In this document: positions 51,858 to 59,295 of the stretch, piece after piece | Layout: each line of letters opens with the position of its first letter | How positions within the stretch are numbered: the first letter of the stretch is position 1 | Assembly: GCF_001544455.2 (NCBI RefSeq) | Contig: NZ_FCOC02000018.1 | Location: 1 to 64,000, forward strand | Length of the DNA: 64,000 nt | Reading direction: 5' to 3' | Source: Caballeronia sordidicola | GTDB taxonomy: Bacteria > Pseudomonadota > Gammaproteobacteria > Burkholderiales > Burkholderiaceae | The notes under the pieces: model-generated | What the model was told of the DNA's origin: nothing | What the model saw: only the letters and a program-made list of their open reading frames with translations | Databases searched by the model: none | Translations under genes and position numbers: made by a program

Positions 51858-52073
51858 TATACGTTTGACGAACTTGTTGAACGCTATCTCAATTATCTTC
51901 GTTCAGTTGACTACGCTCCCGTCCACGCTTCGTAAGAACGGCGAGTGATTGCCGCGTTTGCGCGATGGATTCGGTCCGAGAAGCTCGTGATAACTGTTTT
52001 CGACGACCAGGACATCAAGGTGTTCTCGTTATGCCTGTGCCGTACAGGCGGTCATTCGTACGGTACGCTTTGA
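51858..52073 (+). pseudogene. Tyrosine recombinase N-terminal remnant
   Basis: The frame reads YTFDELVERYLNYLRSVDYA, a stop at 51933, then ERRVIAAFARWIRSEKL and VITVFDDQDI. In a shifted frame SFVRYALTRQFRYLAHAN follows to about 52108. This is the order of parts in the core-binding domain of tyrosine recombinases. It is broken by a stop and at least one frame change, and the catalytic domain is missing. The call is tentative. Confidence 0.45.
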
Positions 52074-52130
52074 CGCGTCAGTTCAGGTATCTTGCGCACG
52101 CGAACTAAGTTCCCGACGTCACCTATATCA

Positions 52131-52226
52131 ATGAACGTTGATTCTCTTGCCGACGAACTGGGAGCCTACATTCAATTTCTGCGCTTTGATCGTGGATTGA
52201 CCGGTCGCGGTAGGGGCGATGGGTAA
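52131..52226 (+). pseudogene. Second recombinase N-terminal scrap
   Basis: A 31-codon frame starts ATG at 52131 and reads SLADELGAYIQFLRFDRGLT before running into a hairpin and stop. That resembles the first helix of XerC-like recombinases (YLxFLRxERGLS). It lies just after the first recombinase remnant, so a former run of consecutive recombinase genes is possible. Confidence 0.35.
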
Positions 52227-52246
52227 CCATCGTCCCTACCGCGACC
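52203..52246. repeat. Long hairpin with 20-bp arms
   Basis: GGTCGCGGTAGGGGCGATGG and its near-perfect reverse complement (CCATCGTCCCTACCGCGACC) are separated by GTAA, with only one G-T mismatch. AAAAAA follows. It may be an intrinsic terminator, but the arms are unusually long and it ends the second recombinase scrap, so it may be the terminal palindrome of a recombinase-borne element. Confidence 0.8.
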
Positions 52247-52474
52247 AAAAAACCGACACACTGGTCGGTTCCTTGGCCTGTTGTTTTGGGTTTCCTGAGT
52301 CAAACCCTTTAAATTACCGCGGGCTCAGGTATCTGCCCGGACACTGGATGCTTGACGGCACATTCTTCCGGGTGCTCATACACCATGAATTCTGGTGCGT
52401 GGGGCAGGGATTCAACTGCGACCCCTGCCCTGAGCCGGCATGATAATGCGCGCCAGTCCATGTGCCAGTGGCAT
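52247..52474. other. Intergenic region with GC hairpin
   Basis: No gene is seen. GGGCAGGG (52401-52408) can pair with CCCTGCCC (52426-52433), a small hairpin downstream of the minus-strand paralog B gene that could act as a terminator without a T-run. It is not a tRNA. Confidence 0.4.
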
Positions 52475-52903
52475 TCAGCGATCGGCGAATAAGGCCGGGC
52501 CGGCCTTGAACGATGCGACGACCATGAAAACCATCACGATGATCAGCAGGGGAAAGCTGCACAGGGCCAGCGGGAAAAACAGGGCGAGCTGGAGCGAGGT
52601 GCCGCCGATACCGTGGACGAGATCCGTGTCCCGGACGTTTTCGTAGACCAGCCATGCCGCTGTAGCCACACCCAGTCCCATGAGAATCAGCCCGTCGGAC
52701 AGATGCGTGTGGTGAAGCGTGGCATTGGCCCAGAAATAAATACCCCACCAGACGAGGTTGATACCCATGGCGGCGATCCAGAAGCTGCGCATCGTGAAAA
52801 AGGTATGGCCGAAGCGGCGCCGGCAGTGGCGATTAAACAGCTGGATTCCCTTCGCCGCACCGATCACGGTGGCAATGATGATCGCGAGTTTCAGGATACC
52901 CAT
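52475..52903 (-). CDS. Small inner-membrane protein (paralog B)
   Basis: A 142-residue protein with four predicted membrane segments, closely similar to that at 49881 along its whole length (RFGHTFFTMRSFWIAAMGIN, NVRDTDLVHGIGGTSLQLAL, VVASFKAGPALFADR). The family and function are unknown to me. AGGAGAACGTCCC precedes the ATG at 52903. The two copies bracket 2.1 kb of broken genes, in the same orientation. Confidence 0.78.
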   Translation of the reverse strand: MGILKLAIIIATVIGAAKGIQLFNRHCRRRFGHTFFTMRSFWIAAMGINLVWWGIYFWANATLHHTHLSDGLILMGLGVATAAWLVYENVRDTDLVHGIGGTSLQLALFFPLALCSFPLLIIVMVFMVVASFKAGPALFADR

Positions 52904-53035
52904 GGGACGTTCTCCTGCAGGCGGAATCGCAAGATAAAGTGCCCTGTCCAGCATGTAAATAAACCAGTAAGGGCAACGATCTATTTATCACTATAATTCG
53001 TTGTCTTGGGAATGCAACAGTTTCGTAGATGATTG

Positions 53036-53731
53036 TCATTGCCCACGCCATCCGAACGCCTGAATGGTCGACAGCGGCTTATACGTGGCGATGGCGGCAC
53101 AGATCTGGCCAGGCATGGGCAGGTCCACGATGTGGATATATTTGCCGTCGTTGGCTTCAGCCGTTAACGCGGCGCCATTCTGCGAAATGAGTGTTGGGTA
53201 CCGATTTGCGGATTCGTCCCCGATAAGCTGAATGACGCTTTCCCGTAAGGTTCGATTGCGAACTTCTTCTAAATGATCGAATGCGGGAGAGGTCTGTGTT
53301 GCGTCAGCCTGATATGGCGCGGCATCCGTCGGTTCGGAGTGGCTGGGGTGGAAATGCGGCAGGGCTGTGCTGACTCCCAGTTTGCTCAGGCTGATTCCCA
53401 GCAGAACCCAGATGCCTGCGTAGGCGATCCGGATGGGGAGTTCCGGCGTAGATGATGGCGTGAGCAGTTGCAGTTCTCCCTCGGCATTGTCTCTTAACTT
53501 GATCTCGATAGGCGGGCAGTCGAGTATGCGGGACAAGGTGTTGCGCAGGAAGGTGCGGCTGACGAGGTATCGTTTTCCCAGCGCAGAACTTGGTCCGTGC
53601 ATTGCACGTTTTTGCTCGTTATGTCGGATATCCAGAGGGGACTTGCTCTTACTGATAGCATCCCATTCCGAGCGGAAGCGCCAAATCATGAGTTCATCGG
53701 GTGCGGGTAACCGGCTATGCTGGTGATGCAT
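53036..53731 (-). CDS. Phosphopantetheinyl-transferase-like protein, apparently non-catalytic
   Basis: A 231-residue protein (217 if it starts at the ATG at 53689, MIWRFRSEWDAI). Its order of parts looks like an Sfp/Gsp-type transferase: LMIWRFRSEWDAI, RYLVSRTFLRNTLSRILDCP, then IRIAYAGIWVLLGISLSKLG where active enzymes have FNLSHSGD...GVDIE, and a C-terminal strand HIVDLPMPGQICAAIATYKP. The metal-binding GVDIE and WxxKEA motifs are absent. So it may be a degenerate or repurposed homologue. It lies 1.4 kb from a complete Sfp-type enzyme gene (55175), separated by a hypothetical gene and a nitroreductase gene. The homology call is tentative. Confidence 0.5.
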   Translation of the reverse strand: MHHQHSRLPAPDELMIWRFRSEWDAISKSKSPLDIRHNEQKRAMHGPSSALGKRYLVSRTFLRNTLSRILDCPPIEIKLRDNAEGELQLLTPSSTPELPIRIAYAGIWVLLGISLSKLGVSTALPHFHPSHSEPTDAAPYQADATQTSPAFDHLEEVRNRTLRESVIQLIGDESANRYPTLISQNGAALTAEANDGKYIHIVDLPMPGQICAAIATYKPLSTIQAFGWRGQ

Positions 53732-53858
53732 TTCGTCTATGCGCCACGGGACGAAATTAAGGCCAGGTGTACGGTAAGCGGGGTGTGGCCTCGCCCGCTT
53801 TCAAGACGTGTGAGGCAGCCCCGTCGCGGTGTATTTTCTTCTTTTCCATCCGGCACTC

Positions 53859-54338
53859 TCAGTGCATGTAATTGATTGCGCGCTCCCGAATCCGAATATG
53901 GAGTCCGACGTCGAGAAGGTCGATGGCAAACCAGCGGATGAGCTTGAGCAGCCCGCTGACTGCAGGCGCTGGAAACTGCTCACCGAGCAGTTTGATGGCC
54001 TGTGAGCCCTGACCCTGCTGCAGCAGGGCGATAGCCTGCAGCAGACCGGCTTCGTCCCCGGCGAGTTCGGTGGCACACCGGCAGCGGGTGTCGAGCGGCC
54101 GCGTCGTGACAGTCGTCAGAGTACGCATGACGAGATCGAAATGTTCGATGCCGTCTTCCTTCAACCCTGCTTTGTGCAGGATCTCTTTCCAGTCCATGAC
54201 GGCGAGTTGTACCTGGCAGCGCGGGCGCAGCCAGGCGCGCAGGGCGGTGAGTATCATGAACTCGGCGCCATCGAGATGCTCGAGGGCCTGTTCATCGAAT
54301 GACTCGCTTCGACCGGCGAGCCTGGAGGACGGATGCAT
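53859..54338 (-). CDS. Conserved hypothetical protein
   Basis: A 159-residue, mostly helical protein that I do not recognise. It has DGAEFMILTALRAWLRP, MDWKEILHKAGLKEDGIEHF, three cysteines (CRCATEL) and a C-terminal hydrophobic stretch (LLKLIRWFAIDLLDVGL) that looks like a buried helix rather than a signal. The ATG at 54338 follows GAGGAGACACC, a good ribosome binding site. It lies between the PPTase-like gene and the nitroreductase gene in the same direction, so co-transcription is likely. Confidence 0.65.
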   Translation of the reverse strand: MHPSSRLAGRSESFDEQALEHLDGAEFMILTALRAWLRPRCQVQLAVMDWKEILHKAGLKEDGIEHFDLVMRTLTTVTTRPLDTRCRCATELAGDEAGLLQAIALLQQGQGSQAIKLLGEQFPAPAVSGLLKLIRWFAIDLLDVGLHIRIRERAINYMH

Positions 54339-54422
54339 GGTGTCTCCTCGGAAAACATCGTGAAGGCAGGTGCGTACCGACATCCCGTGTGGTTGGCTCG
54401 GCGCCAAGCCAGTCAGGTCGCT

Positions 54423-55070
54423 TCAGACTGATGAGCGACCGAGCCACTCGCGGACATGGTTCGCGCGCGGCGGACGAAGCGCGGAGCGCTCCTGTGACTT
54501 TGGGGTTCCGACAAACAGGAACCCGATAAGCCTGTCCGATGGTTCGAAGTCGAGAGCGGCCAGTAGTGCGGCGTCGTATGTATCGATGCCGGTGGCCCAG
54601 AACCCGCCGTAACCGAGCGCATGGATGGCGTTGAGCATGTTCATCGTAGCGGCACCGGCCGACAGCAACTGCTCGTTTTCCGGGATCGGGCCGCCTGTTA
54701 CGACGGACACCCCAAGGGCGATGATCACCGGCGCAGCATACGCCTTCTCTCGTCGATGTTCGTGCGCCGAGCGCGGTGTGCCCAGTTCGCGTGCTGCGGC
54801 GATATCGATGAGGATCTCGGCCAGTTCTGCGCGTGCATCGTTCCGCACGAACGCGACGCGCCAGGGCCGCAGCCGGCCGTGATCTGGTGCGCGGAGTGCA
54901 GCGTCAAAGATGAGATCCAGTTCGGCATCGCCGGGGCCCGGATCGGTCAGCGGCCAGTACGACTGGCGACTGAGCAGGATGTCGAAGAAGGCCTTGCGTT
55001 CAGCCGATACCGTATTGGCGGCATCCGCGCCTGTCGTCTCGGTCTGTGTCACCCCGGTTTCCATTGGCAT
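54423..55070 (-). CDS. Nitroreductase-family flavoprotein
   Basis: A 215-residue NAD(P)H-dependent FMN enzyme: the FMN-binding start LLSRQSYWPLTDPGPGDAEL, RAPDHGRLRPWRVAFVRND, GPIPENEQLLSAGAATMNML, HALGYGGFWATG and FLFVGTPKSQ. It is of the YdjA type (Arg-Ser/Gln start of the FMN site). It faces an Sfp-type transferase gene across a region with a Fur-box-like site, so it may be iron-regulated and help siderophore reduction or flavin turnover. Confidence 0.88.
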   Translation of the reverse strand: MPMETGVTQTETTGADAANTVSAERKAFFDILLSRQSYWPLTDPGPGDAELDLIFDAALRAPDHGRLRPWRVAFVRNDARAELAEILIDIAAARELGTPRSAHEHRREKAYAAPVIIALGVSVVTGGPIPENEQLLSAGAATMNMLNAIHALGYGGFWATGIDTYDAALLAALDFEPSDRLIGFLFVGTPKSQERSALRPPRANHVREWLGRSSV

Positions 55071-55119
55071 GTCCCGATGAAAGTGGAAGGCACATGATGA
55101 TCAAAAATCTGATAATTTG

Positions 55120-55138
55120 CAAATGATTCTCATTTATT
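55120..55138. promoter_or_regulatory. Fur-box-like site 1
   Basis: GCAAATGATTCTCATTTAT contains the palindrome AAATGA-TTC-TCATTT and resembles the Fur consensus GATAATGATAATCATTATC. It lies between the divergent nitroreductase (start 55070) and phosphopantetheinyl transferase (start 55175) genes. ATTCTCATT recurs at 62653 and 62888. Confidence 0.6.
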
Positions 55139-55174
55139 TGCATTTCGCCAGATACTGCTCTATGCTCGTGTCTT

Positions 55175-55927
55175 ATGGGATATCGGGGCATCGTGAACGG
55201 GTGGGGCGTACCAGGGGCAGCCACCCGGGCGAAGCAGCTTGTGAGGCGTGGTCGTTGGCCTGCCGATATCGATGTCTGGCATATAGCGCTGGAACTGGAC
55301 CGGTCGCCTGCTGACATTCCGTTTCTTGACGACGATGAGCAGGCGAGGACCATGCGTTATCGCCTGCGCGCCGATCAGATCCGTTTTGCAGAAACGCGCT
55401 CCGTGTTGAGGGAACTGCTGGCGGGTTACATGAGAAGCGATCCAGTTACAGTGAGGTTTGCCCTGTCAGCGCGCGGCAAACCGAAACTGGACGCAGCGAC
55501 GGCGGCCGGACTGTCATTCAATGTGTCGCACGCAGGTGCGCACGCATTGATCGCAGTATCGCGGCGACGCAACGTGGGCGTCGATATCGAGCAGGTAGAT
55601 GAAACGCTTGACTGGCGCGAGCTGGCAATGCTGGCCTGCACGGATGACGAACGCTGTAGTCTCGAAGAGGTGACTGGCGGGCAGCAGCATGCGCTGTTCT
55701 TCCGGTGCTGGACTGCCAAGGAGGCGCTGCTCAGGGCGCTAGGCCTCGGGATCACGGAAGGCTTGCAGGCATTGACGGTTGATCTGCTGGATGGTGTGGA
55801 GACGACGTCTCCCGGGGTGGTTGCGCAAGCGTCGCAGTTTGCGGAGGCTAAAGGATTGACGTGCTGCTGGCTGGACGATGTGCCAGGGTATGCAGGCTGC
55901 CTCGCTTACGGTCCAGCCGGTCCGTAG
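55175..55927 (+). CDS. 4'-phosphopantetheinyl transferase, Sfp type
   Basis: A 250-residue enzyme that transfers phosphopantetheine from CoA to carrier proteins. Landmarks in order: WHIALELDRSP (about 35), RFAETRSVLRELLAGYM, LSFNVSHAGAHALIAVS, the magnesium site GVDIE (Asp137, Glu139) and FFRCWTAKEALLRALG (Trp179, Lys182, Glu183). It would activate nonribosomal or polyketide synthetases, such as those of a siderophore, and may also serve the ACP encoded at 15328. The start codon is uncertain because no good ribosome binding site precedes the ATG at 55175. Confidence 0.92.
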   Translation: MGYRGIVNGWGVPGAATRAKQLVRRGRWPADIDVWHIALELDRSPADIPFLDDDEQARTMRYRLRADQIRFAETRSVLRELLAGYMRSDPVTVRFALSARGKPKLDAATAAGLSFNVSHAGAHALIAVSRRRNVGVDIEQVDETLDWRELAMLACTDDERCSLEEVTGGQQHALFFRCWTAKEALLRALGLGITEGLQALTVDLLDGVETTSPGVVAQASQFAEAKGLTCCWLDDVPGYAGCLAYGPAGP

Positions 55928-56270
55928 CCACCAGACATCATGTGCAGGGTTCTCGCGGGCGCCAGTGGGTTTTTGTAGGCACCGGGCAGCAGGATGCTGA
56001 ATGTGAACGAATTGCAGGTGTAACGGGTATTGTGGGGACCACCTCTGACGAGGTGTTGGGCTAGCCAGCCACCGTGGTGCCGCATGTGCGAAGGATTTAG
56101 ACCCCCTTTCGCACATGTGCGCAGAAGTCACGTCAAGCGAGCCATGCCATTTTTTTGCCCCGATCCTGTTTCTATCGCGATTCGGCAGGCTGACGGAAGG
56201 GAAGCGCGATCGCTTGTCATCCTGAAACTGGCGGGCAACAATCGGCGAAGATTTCGCCGCCCGGTCACGC
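55928..56270. other. Intergenic region with hairpins
   Basis: No gene is seen. ACCTCTGACGAGGT (56041-56054) is a short stem. CATGTGCGAA (56083-56092) pairs with TTCGCACATG (56108-56117), a perfect 10-bp stem, likely a terminator or operator between the transferase and MOSC genes. Confidence 0.5.
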
Positions 56271-57134
56271 ATGCCAGTTATCGACGCACTCCATATCTAC
56301 CCCATCAAGTCATGTCGCGGAATTCGCCTCGAGCGAGCGCAGATTACACGCTGGGGCCTGCTGCTGGACCGGCACTGGATGCTGGTGGACGGCGCTGGAC
56401 ATTTTGTTTCTCAGCGCGAATATCCGTCGATGGCCCGGATCGAACCTCGATTGAGGGTAAACATATTGTCTGTCTCTGCGCCTGGCATGCCGGATCTGGT
56501 TATGCAGGCGCCGGGGCTGGCGGGGAGTCGCGTCTGCCGTGTCGTGATCTGGAAAGACACCGTGCCGGCTCTCGATGAAGGGGACGTTGCTGCGAGCTGG
56601 TTTTCTTCAGTCCTGGGCGCGCCCGTGAGGCTGGTCTGTTTCGATGATGCTGTGCGGCGGCAGGTGAGCCGGGACTGGACAGGAGGCGATGTGTCCGTCA
56701 CGCAGTTTGCGGACGGTTTTCCCCTGCTCGTGACGGTCAGGGAATCGCTGGACGATCTCAATGATCGCATGCAGGCGAAGGGCGCACCGGCGATCCCCAT
56801 GGAGCGTTTCCGTCCGAACCTCGTGCTCTCCGGTGTCGAACCCTATGACGAGGACTATATCGGTACGGTCAGCGCAGTGGAAAGCCGCGTGATACTCCGC
56901 CTGGTCAAGCCCTGTGCGCGCTGCCCGATTCCGACGATTGACCAGATGACGGGTATGCGCGATCCGGCCTGGGGCAATGAGCCACTCGACACACTGGCCG
57001 CATATCGCTCGGACCCACGGGTCGGTGGGGGCGTGACGTTCGGGCAGAATGCAATTGTGCTCGGCGGTGAAGAACAGTGGCTCCGTGTCGGGGAGGCCGT
57101 GCAGTGCGAGTGGAATTTCGCTAACGATTCCTGA
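56271..57134 (+). CDS. MOSC-domain protein
   Basis: A 287-residue protein of the YcbX/MOSC type: N-terminal MOSC_N domain (IDALHIYPIKSCRGIRLERA, GLLLDRHWMLVDGAG, ISQREYP-like FVSQREYPSMARIEP) and C-terminal MOSC domain (FRPNLVLSGVEPYDEDYIG, and the conserved cysteine in VKPCARCPIPTIDQMTG). Such proteins carry sulfur or molybdenum cofactor chemistry and often act with a ferredoxin reductase. No ferredoxin domain follows here. It is transcribed alone or with the Fur-family gene. Confidence 0.9.
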   Translation: MPVIDALHIYPIKSCRGIRLERAQITRWGLLLDRHWMLVDGAGHFVSQREYPSMARIEPRLRVNILSVSAPGMPDLVMQAPGLAGSRVCRVVIWKDTVPALDEGDVAASWFSSVLGAPVRLVCFDDAVRRQVSRDWTGGDVSVTQFADGFPLLVTVRESLDDLNDRMQAKGAPAIPMERFRPNLVLSGVEPYDEDYIGTVSAVESRVILRLVKPCARCPIPTIDQMTGMRDPAWGNEPLDTLAAYRSDPRVGGGVTFGQNAIVLGGEEQWLRVGEAVQCEWNFANDS

Positions 57135-57433
57135 TTCGCCCTCCCATCTCGGAAACACGAGCAGGGTGTTGATTGAGGATCGCTGCGGGGCAATAAATGA
57201 TAGTAGTTCCTGTTCTCTTTACCGTTCCGGCATATGTAACGTAATAGAAATAACTAATCGGGGAGCAATAGCTAATGCGTTAGCATCGATCGCTTTAACT
57301 TCATCGTCTGGTCTGCTGCCGTGTCCTAGGCAACAGCCCGTCCTGGAGGGGGCAGCAATTGCTCCTTCGACAGGTCGACACGCGTGCTCTGCCTGCATGT
57401 CCTTTTTCATTCGCAATCCACACCGCTTATTCC
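57135..57433. promoter_or_regulatory. Promoter region of the Fur-family gene
   Basis: This is about 300 bp without a gene and unusually AT-rich for the window. GCTAATGCGTTAGC (57271-57284) is a 14-bp inverted repeat (5-bp arms) and could be an operator. Confidence 0.45.
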
Positions 57434-57883
57434 ATGTCGCCACAGGTTTCTGAAGAATTGCAGGGAGCGGGTTTGCGCATCACCACACCGCGCGTGAAGG
57501 TGCTCGAATTTTTCCGTACGACCGGCTATCGGCACTGCAGCGCCGAAGAGGTCTTCCGGCACCTGGTGGAGCAGAAAGTCGAGATCGGGCTTGCAACGGT
57601 CTATCGTGTGCTCGCGCAGCTCGTGGATGCCGGAATTCTGACGACCAGCATGCTCGATTCGAGCAAGATGGTCTATGAACTGAATGAGGGCAAGCGGCAC
57701 GACCATATCGTCTGTCTCTGTTGCGGTCGCGTGGACGAATTTTCCGATCCCCTGATGGACGGTCGCCAGAAGGCAATCGCCGATTCGCTGGACTATGTCC
57801 TGACTGGCCATCAGCTCGTGCTTCACGGATATTGTTCAAACTGCAGACCCAAGCCCCAGGGCATCAAGGCAGGCAAGAAGTAG
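57434..57883 (+). CDS. fur: Fur-family metal-responsive repressor
   Basis: A 149-residue Fur protein. The winged helix (about 10-85) has AGLRITTPRVKVLEFFRTTG, EEVFRHLVEQKVEIGLATVY and RVLAQLVDAGI. The metal-binding His-Asp-His is GKRHDHIVCLCCGRVDEF (89-91, with Cys94, 96 and 97), and a second CSNC pair lies near the C-terminus (134/137). It should repress genes when iron is plentiful; Fur-box-like sites lie around neighbouring genes. I took the ATG at 57434 because homology starts there. Being next to a siderophore-type locus, it may be a second Fur rather than the global one. Confidence 0.92.
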   Translation: MSPQVSEELQGAGLRITTPRVKVLEFFRTTGYRHCSAEEVFRHLVEQKVEIGLATVYRVLAQLVDAGILTTSMLDSSKMVYELNEGKRHDHIVCLCCGRVDEFSDPLMDGRQKAIADSLDYVLTGHQLVLHGYCSNCRPKPQGIKAGKK

Positions 57884-57902
57884 ACGGCGATGCCGGATGC
57901 GC

Positions 57903-59291
57903 TCAGCCCGGCATCGAATCGGTGGGCCGGGTCCAGGCCCCGCCGAGGGCGCGGCAAAGGGATACGGTGGCCTGCAGGCGCGCAACGCGTAGCTGGACAT
58001 TTGTGTCTTCGGCGTTGAACAGGGTCTGCTGGGCGAGCAGTACAACGGTTAGTATTTCTGCGCCGGCGCGGTAGCGGCTCTGTGCGAGCTGGAGTGCGCG
58101 CCTGGCTTACCCCAGTTCTTCGTCGTTCGTCTTGAACTGTGAATCCAGCCCCTGGACCGCATTCAGTGAACGTTCGACATCCCCGAGGGCCGTGATGATA
58201 GCGGCGTGGTAGGTCGCGAGCAGTTCTTCTTTCTGTGCGACGGCAAGGTCACGTCCCGCCGCAAGTGCCCCGGCATTGAATATGGGTGCGGTGAGGCCGG
58301 CGGCCACGCTGTAGAGCGAATTGTCGAGAAGCGTATGGATCTGGCCACCCCCCCCCGACCCTACTGTCGCGGTCAGCGTTAGGCTGGGAAGCATGGCGGC
58401 TCTGGCCGCGATGATGTCGGCATCTGCTGCTGCGAGTTGTGCTTCGGCGCGGGCGAGGTCCGGTCGCTGTACCAGTACATCTGACGGCACCCCGGCATCA
58501 ACATCGGGCATGTGTAGCCCGGCGAGCGACTGGGTCGTGAGCTGTAGCTGTGACACCGGTTTGCCAAGCAGCACGGCAAGCGTGGCGAGGCTGTCGTTCG
58601 TCTGCTGGGCGAGTGATTCGACTGCACGGCGCTGGGCGGCGACCGCGGCGCGCTGCTGGTGCACGTCAAGCTGGGTAGCAGCGCCTGCGCGGAACTGGGA
58701 TTCAACGGTATCGCGTATAGCGCCGGCCGTTTCCAGATTTTGCCGGGCAACGTCGCTTCTCTCGCGTAGGGCAACGGTCTGTAGCCAGGTATTGGTCACG
58801 TCGGCCGAGACAGTCAGGGCAACGGTATCCCGGTCGAAGCGCGATGCGCGGAGCGTGTCGATTGCGGCGTTGCGTATCGCGCGGTTTCGTCCCCAGAAAT
58901 CCAGTTCATAGCTGGCCGCCAGGCCGAGGTCGAAGCTTGTGCCTTCGAGTTCGGTATCCGAGACCAGCAGTCCACTCTGCCGGCTTGCGTCGGCAAAGCC
59001 CGAAACGGTGGGCAGCAACGGTGTTCCGGCGATGCGTGCCGTTGCCTGGGCCTGTCTGACTCGCGCGACTGCTGCTGCAATGTCGAAGCTGTCGTGGTTC
59101 GTGTCGCGGATCAGATGATCGAGTTCCGTGCTGCCGAACACGGTCCACCAGTCCTTGTTGATGGGTATTCCGTGATGATCGCTGGCGGCGTACTGCCAGG
59201 TCGAGGGTATTGAAACAGGGTGGCTGTCGGGAGCGGTGACGCTGCAGCCGGTCAGGGCGAGGAGGGCGAATCCCGCGGTCCAGTTCTTCAT
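57903..59291 (-). pseudogene. Outer-membrane efflux factor (NodT/OpmQ-like) with in-frame stop
   Basis: The frame encodes a TolC/NodT-type outer-membrane lipoprotein: signal with lipobox LLALTGC (Cys17), then DWWTVFGSTELDHLI, RVRQAQATARIAGTPLLPTV, YELDFWGRNRAIRNAAIDTL, LLGKPVSQLQLTTQSLAGL and DLAVAQKEELLATYHAAI. TAA at 58107-58109 cuts it after 394 codons, but the same frame continues with ALQLAQSRYRAGAEILTVVL, LAQQTLFNAEDTN to a TGA at 57903, the normal end of the family. The stop most simply comes from CAA or a like codon. It would be the outer-membrane exit for the macAB-like pump encoded upstream. Confidence 0.88.
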
Positions 59292-59295
59292 GGGT

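Noticed and set aside
52395..52440. tRNA-like T-arm sequence (GGGATTCAACTGCGACCCC)
   Set aside because: No matching acceptor, D-arm or anticodon stem could be built; it is a simple GC hairpin.
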